From Calocera cornea HHB12733 (Eukaryota; Basidiomycota; Dacrymycetes; Dacrymycetales; Dacrymycetaceae): 64,000 nucleotides of DNA. The stretch is taken from positions 1-64,000 of the forward strand of contig KV423937.1 of assembly GCA_001632435.1 (NCBI GenBank), written 5' to 3'. The position numbers were made by a program, and so were the translations under genes. This document shows, piece by piece, positions 58,907-64,000 of this stretch (position 1 is its first letter; each line of letters begins with the position of its first letter). The notes beneath the pieces were generated by a model. That model was not told where the DNA came from. It did no database searches and was given only the letters and a program-made list of their open reading frames with translations.

Positions 58907-59355
58907 GCTCGATACACTGCGTGCGCCTGGAGGAGCGGGACTGTGTGGGCAGTGCCAGTGCTTGGTTAGACGTACGCCGCCTCCTGTTCTCCCACTAATC
59001 CAAGAGGGATGCCAGGCGCGTCTTGCTAGTACTGCAGGTGCTGCAGCGGGCGTCGAGCAGGCCAGGGCTGACCCGCGCCGTAGTGATACCGATGTCGATG
59101 CAATAGGGTGTACAGAGTCGAGCTGGACCGAGGCGAGGATAGGGGAGCCGCCCAGAACTCCAATTATAGTAGTCGCCCTTTGCACGTGAAAGATGAACGG
59201 GGATTGCGCGACCGGAGCGGTACGCCCTTGGAGTCAGTCAGGGCTTGGCACGAGGTACTGGGCACTGGTGTGCTGCTGGACGCGAGCGTGAGTACTTATG
59301 CCCCGCGACGCCGTGTACACAAGCTCAGCTGAAGAGAGCGCGAGATCGGGCAACG
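58907..59355. other. shared upstream region MBL hydrolase / methyltransferase
   Basis: 449 bp between divergent starts, no gene seen. Probably a bidirectional promoter. Confidence 0.5.
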
Positions 59356-60281
59356 ATGTCGCAACACTATCACGGCCACGCGCACATCCACACCGCGTCC
59401 AGCTCCGGCCAAGTCGCCGACCCGCACGCGCACGAACACGCCGACCCGTTCTTCCCCAACCCCAACGAGATCGTCGTCCCCGAGGTCGCCGCCGCGCACA
59501 CGCACGCCGAGGCGAACCGGGCGCACTACGACGCCAACGCGCGCAACTATGACAAGATCGAGATGGCGAACGAGCTGGCTGGGAAGAGCGCGGCGGCGAT
59601 GCGCCGGGTGTGGGTGTTTGACGAGGAGCGGACAGAGTGCTTGGACTATGCTTGTGGGACGGGTGCGCCGCTCTTCTCCTCTCTTCGCTTCTCTTCTTCT
59701 GCGTACCGCTGCTGCATATCGAAGGAGGGTGCTGACAAGTGTGTGGTTGATAAGGCCTCCTAAGCCGCCAGCTCGCCCCCTACTGCAAGTCCATCCTCGG
59801 CGTGGACATCTCCCAGGGCATGGTGGACTACTACAACGAGCGCGTCTCGAACCAGGGGATCCCGGCCTCGGAGATGCATGCCATCCGCGCCGACCTGCTC
59901 ACCCCTCCCCCCGCGCCCGAGCTCGCGCACACCACGTTCGACGTCGTCGTCTGCTCCCAGGCGTACCACCATATCCACGACCTGGCGGGGACGACCGCTG
60001 CGCTCGCGGCGCTGCTCAGGCCCGGGGGAGCGCTGCTCGTCGTGGACCTGCTGCGGTCCGAGCAGGCGCTGCACATGCACACGCGGAAGGATGTACCGGA
60101 GCATGTGAGGCATACGGTTGCACATAAGGGCGGGCTGGAGGAGGACGAGGTGAGGACGTGCTTCGAGCGGGCTGGCCTGGCGGAATGGGCGTTTGAGGAC
60201 GCGCTCGTTAAGGAGGTCGAGGGGAGGGTGCTCAAGCTGTTTATCGCCAAGGGGGTCAAGCCAAGGGAGGCGGAGCCGTAG
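59356..60281 (+). CDS. SAM-dependent methyltransferase (class I)
   Basis: Exons 59356-59662 and 59755-60281 give 277 residues. The N-terminal 45 residues are His-rich (SQHYHGHAHIHTASSSGQ). The Rossmann core shows motif I CLDYACGTGLLS (joined across the intron), post-I SILGVDISQGMVDYY, motif II FDVVVCSQAYHHIHD and post-motif III LLRPGGALLVVDLL. The last 60 residues (VRHTVAHKGGLEEDEVRTCF, ERAGLAEW) fit the UbiE/Coq5-like small-molecule methyltransferase fold rather than a DNA or protein methyltransferase. Substrate unknown. Exon 1 ends after the GTG codon pair, so the fold depends on the splice, which is clean. Confidence 0.85.
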
Positions 60282-60432
60282 CTGATATGTACAATCGACA
60301 GTAGAAACAATCGAAACCGTGCAATACTGACAGCCCTATGGCCGCAGTGTGAGGCCAAACAATGGAGAAATGCCATTCACATTATCCAGGGGTATCATCC
60401 GAGCCGGGTATCCTCTCTCCTGATAATCATAA

Positions 60433-62997
60433 TCATAGCGCGTCGAAGTTGATCCGATGCAACGCCCTCCTACGATCCCTCTCATCCTCGCGCTATGTGC
60501 CTGTCAGCCCGAATACATGCATATATGCGGGGGACGACTCACCTTCTCATTCAGATGCAGCACGAACACCATCGTAGCGAGCAGCGCGCACGACGCCAGC
60601 GCCACCACGGTGACCCACGGGATCCAGTCGCCCGGCCGGAGGTAGAGCTCGTACTCCCAGTTGGACTTCCAGACGGTCGGGTTGACGACGAGCCGCGAGT
60701 TGGGGATCACCCCTTCCAAGTTGATGTAGTGCGCTTCTTCGTGCGACGTCGAGCCCACGAAGAGGTTCTCGATGTAGTTGTTGGTGCGGCCTAGGCCGAA
60801 GTAGGCGTAGGGCGTGTGCAGGGCGTGGTAGCCCGTTTGCGGTAGCTGGCCGACTGCAAGCAACAGTGAACTCCTCGCAACAGTTTGCTGGAAACTCGAC
60901 ATACCTTGTGCAGCAGACCGCCTCCCACTGGTGTCCAGGATCGTATACTTGTAAGAAGCTCCAGGGAACCCCGTCCCAAACGGCTTGTACTTCTTGTTGT
61001 CCACTTCGCAGAACCCGGAACAAGCACCGTTCAAGGCTGCCCTCAGTTAACACCGTAGACTCGGGTAGGGAGATGAGATCACTCACTGATCGCCTTGAGG
61101 AAGAATGCGTCGTGGAAGAAGTTATTTTGCACAAAGGTGATCTTCGTGTTGCTTTGTGTGCCGGTTCTCTGAATGAGCAGGTCGAGGGTGCCCTATGCCA
61201 ATGTCAGTATATACATGATGCTTCGCATGAGTATACTTACGTCTTCATCCAGGTCCAACACGGTGACGCCTCTGGCATCATGTATCCCCTTCGGCACCTG
61301 CGTCCCATCATTCACGATCGCGAAGGCCCTCCTCCCCGCCGACACCTTATTCCCCTCACATCCGACCACACCCGCTCTGCACGGCACACTTTCGAGCAGC
61401 TCGACAGTCGTCTCCAAGCTGCTGCCTATCCCAAGCACGCCCCCGGGCGTTTGGGTGGCAATGATCGGAAGGAGAGACGGGAAGCCCGAAAGGGAGGCGT
61501 CGGCTATGCGGATGGGGATGGGGAGGGAGGGGTGGAAGCTGCGGTCGAGCATTAGGAGGGAGGCAGAGTGCGCGGCGCCCAGGGAAGTCAGGGGGATGCT
61601 TTGGAAAGCCTGGAGTAACGTCAGATCACATGTCCGTACGAGGGACGTAAGCACCTACGTCGTTATCTGGAGAGTCTGTGAAATCGAAGTCAAAGTTGAT
61701 ATCTTCGATGCAGAGCTCTGTGGGAAGGCGGCACGAGCCGACTCTGTGCGAGAAGATCACACCCGTCGACCCGGCGCATATTGGCAATTGCTTGTTGTAC
61801 GCTATATTGATAGCACAGCTCGTCCCCACACCCGTATCGCTATTGACGGAAGCGCAGGTCGGGAACACCAGGTCCATCGTCCCGTCTCGGTCCATATCGG
61901 CGAACGTGATCGCCCCTGCACCAGCTGGAAGTTGGCCCTCCCGCGCAAGGGTAAACCCTCCTTCCTTGTTGTTTATCCAGATTTGGTACGTTTTAGGCGC
62001 TGGTGGCGTTGGGCCGTCGCAGACGAGGAATAGGTCTGCCAAGCAGTCTCCATCGAGGTCGACCACGGCGCTGCTATGCGGATTGGACAGCTTGCACAGT
62101 TTGGATGTATCGAGCGGCGGTGTCGTACTGCATATGGAGGTCAGAACATGAGCAGAATAGTCCCGTATCTTCGCTTACATGCCGAACATGGGTCCGGAGC
62201 GAGTGGATGTATTCCAGGTGTTCTCCCATAGCTGCCAGGTCGAGGATCCGCTCGCCGTCGGCGACATTCCCAGGAGGTCTACTCGAATGTTTCCTGTCGC
62301 ATCGAGCGCAATTGGCTGCTCTGAAGCGGTTCCGGGTACAGTCAGAGCAGATTCAGCTTTGGCAGAACATGAGTACTCTGGCCGACAGAATTAAACAGTC
62401 GAACGTACAGAACAGTCCGTTTCCTTGCCCCAGGTAAATGGCCATACCCACTTGTGTAACCTCCTCCCACCAGCTACCCCTGCTCTGCCTCAGCATCACC
62501 AGCATGTCTAGGCGGCCATCGTGGCTAAAGTCTCCGGGGACCACATTCAGCACGTCTTCTATGAACCCAAGAGTTTGAGACTTCGTGAAAAGGTATCCGC
62601 CTGAGGATGGTTTAGAGACGTGGATGAACGCCTACTACGTTTCACGCACTGTGATCCCAAGTGTATATGGTGAGGCTTCTCTGGTCCGTGCTCAGAGTGA
62701 CCAAGTCGGTACTGGGATGACGCTTCAGATGCAAGCTCTCGTCCTGTCATGTAGGGAAACGCACTATTGGTCTCCATTGAAATCTCCGAAAGCGACTACG
62801 CGTCCATCCAGTCCGGAGAGACCCAGGCTTCCGGCGTCAATCAGCGCGTCGCCAGAGTACCGTTTTGTCGGAAACGGCCAGACGGCCGCTGCTCCTTCCA
62901 AACAGGCCAGACATGCAACGAATAAAATCCAGAAAGATATTGGCCTTCGACCTCTACGCTGCCATGCATGCATGGTGGTCATTTCATACCGTGGCAT
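60433..62997 (-). CDS. FG-GAP/integrin-alpha-like membrane protein (TIP homologue)
   Basis: Homologue of the T-cell immunomodulatory protein (ITFG1-type), a type I membrane protein with a beta-propeller ectodomain. Start MPRYEMTTMHAWQRR at 62997 with a signal-anchor stretch (ISFWILFVACLACLEGAAAV). Repeated Ca2+-binding FG-GAP signatures: FGDFNGDQ, VDLDGDCLADLFLV, FADMDRDGTMDLVF, VLDLDEDGTLDLLI. Further blocks: CSGFCEVDNKKYKPFGTGFP, GQLPQTGYHALHTPYAYFGL, and RPGDWIPWVTVVALASCALL, a C-terminal membrane helix. The last exon ends RRRALHRINFDAL, matching the family's cytosolic tail. About eight introns. Homologues exist from fungi to humans; the fungal role is unknown. Head-to-head with V-ATPase a subunit, only 205 bp apart. 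Confidence 0.87.
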
Positions 62998-63202
62998 AGG
63001 GGACCGGAGTGGCGACGCATCTCAGGCTGTTCAATACGCAGGGTGGCGCAGCAGGCGGAGTCTGATCCGTGACGTCTCCTTGCCTTGCCCTCCTTCCGAA
63101 CCGAAGCGCCGACAGATACAGCTGCGACTGCGAACTCACCAGCCCGGCGCACAGGCGCATACCTTTGTCTCTCCTTTACTCCATTTATCTTAGTCGGGCA
63201 AC

Positions 63203-64000
63203 ATGTCGGGGTATCCCAGCTTGTTCCGTAAGTAATGACTTGCTCCTTGTAGCCACCAGCTAACAGGAGATGAAGGCTCGGCGGCGATGAGCTATGTCCA
63301 GCTCTACATCCCGACAGAAGTAGCCCATGACACAATCGCCGAGCTCGGAGAGCTCGGAAAGGTTGAATTCAAAGACGTAAGTGAATGGTGCTGGCTACAC
63401 CGTTACTGCATGCTCATTCGACTGCAGCTCAACCCCGACGTCAATGCCTTCCAACGAGCGTTCGTTACCGAAATCAGGCGTTTCGACGAGATGGCACGTC
63501 GCGTTCGCTTCTTCGAAACCCAATGCGAAACTGCCAGTATCCCAACTCGCCCCCTGGTAGACAGCGCGCCAATAATAAGCGTTGGACCGCGCGCAGCACA
63601 AACGTTCGACGAGCTAGAAGTCACGTTGAAGGAGCACGAGGACCGGCTGGTTCAGATGAATGAGAGCTATGCGATGTTGAACACGCGATCGCGCGAGCTG
63701 CATGAGGCTAGGCATGTTTTGCGCGAGACTGCTGTATTCTTCGAAAAGGTACGGTAGATCATCGGCCTGGTGTGGAGAACGACAAGCTGATAAAGTTACC
63801 ATCAGGCGGAATCTCAAGAGCAGCACGACAGGCGCCAGTCAGTAGACGAGCCCACCCAGCCATTGCTTGCCAGTGAAGAGGCCGAAGCAGGGCAGTATCA
63901 CCCTGATGGTAATGGTTTGACTTTCGATCTCGAGTTTGTTGCGGGTACAATCGACCGTGCACGGTTGCCGACGTTCGAGCGAGTGCTTTGGCGCGTCCTC
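63203..64000 (+). CDS. VPH1: V-type H+-ATPase subunit a (partial, continues past the window)
   Basis: Membrane-bound Vo subunit with the proton half-channels; sets localisation to vacuole or Golgi (Vph1/Stv1 in yeast). The first exon ends MSGYPSLFR and a 39-bp-class intron joins to DEGSAAMSYVQLYIPTEVAH, ELGELGKVEFKD, LNPDVNAFQRAFVTEIRRF, DEMARRVRFFETQ. This is the diagnostic N-terminus of subunit a. Also VTLKEHEDRLVQMNES and the heptad region RELHEARHVLRETAVFFEKA. The sequence ends at 64000 in TIDRARLPTFERVLWRVL, before the membrane domain. So Vph1 and Stv1 types cannot be told apart. Confidence 0.95.

Noticed and set aside
57965..59185. 406-codon minus-strand frame across the MBL gene
   Set aside because: A shifted frame of the same gene. 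The HxHxDH box and other metal ligands are only in the other minus frame.
57823..60281. Secondary-metabolite cluster (MBL hydrolase plus methyltransferase)
   Set aside because: No polyketide synthase, NRPS, terpene synthase or P450 is in the window, so the pair alone is not enough.

Overview
This is a gene-dense, GC-rich nuclear segment of a filamentous basidiomycete. Almost every gene is cut by short GT-AG introns (about 40-75 bp), and the recognisable proteins are typical of Agaricomycetes: Rab11 and Cdc42 GTPases, a hypervirulence-associated tudor protein, a fungal MIF-like tautomerase, GH26-like secreted hydrolases, an F-box/LRR-type protein and disordered Ser/Pro-rich proteins. A wood-decay, polypore-like fungus fits, but the species cannot be named from the sequence. 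I see no CRISPR array, rRNA, tRNA, virus or intact transposon.

Layout: 0.5-2.7 kb, adenylate kinase (+) converging on CDC42 (-). 3.6-8.9 kb, two tandem vacuolar Ca2+/H+ exchangers (-). 9.8-11.8 kb, an amino-acid/GABA-type permease (+). 12.2-15.4 kb, a receptor-like cysteine-rich single-pass membrane protein (+). 15.5-16.5 kb, Rab11 copy 1 (-). 16.8-19.5 kb, an MCP1-like mitochondrial membrane protein (-) and a MIF tautomerase (-) divergent from an HVA1 protein (+). 20.1-26.4 kb, an F-box/LRR-like protein (+) and a CAMK-like kinase (+). 27.1-28.0 kb, Rab11 copy 2 (+). 28.3-33.2 kb, glutathione reductase (-) and a disordered protein (-). 33.2-36.1 kb is a 3-kb stretch without a supportable gene. 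36.1-39.0 kb, mitochondrial branched-chain aminotransferase (+) and histone H3 (-). 39.7-47.0 kb, splicing factor CWC22 (-) and translesion polymerase REV1 (-). 48.1-51.8 kb, two tandem GH26-like secreted hydrolases (+). 52.3-58.9 kb, a signal-peptide membrane protein (+), an M50B-type metallopeptidase (-), an NCS1 purine/cytosine permease (-) and a metallo-beta-lactamase-fold hydrolase (-). 59.4-63.0 kb, a SAM methyltransferase (+) and an FG-GAP/TIP protein (-). At the right edge is the 5' part of V-ATPase subunit a (+).

The genes do not form one pathway. Vacuole and secretory functions recur: CAX antiporters use the proton gradient made by the V-ATPase, and Rab11 and Cdc42 act in exocytosis and polarity. 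The features most worth a second look are a 5-nt microexon encoding part of the GTPase P-loop region, kept in both Rab11 paralogues; a histone H3 with four extra residues just after K27; a kinase with about 110 residues inserted between its glycine loop and catalytic lysine; and the receptor-like cysteine-rich protein, whose cytoplasmic tail has no recognisable domain.
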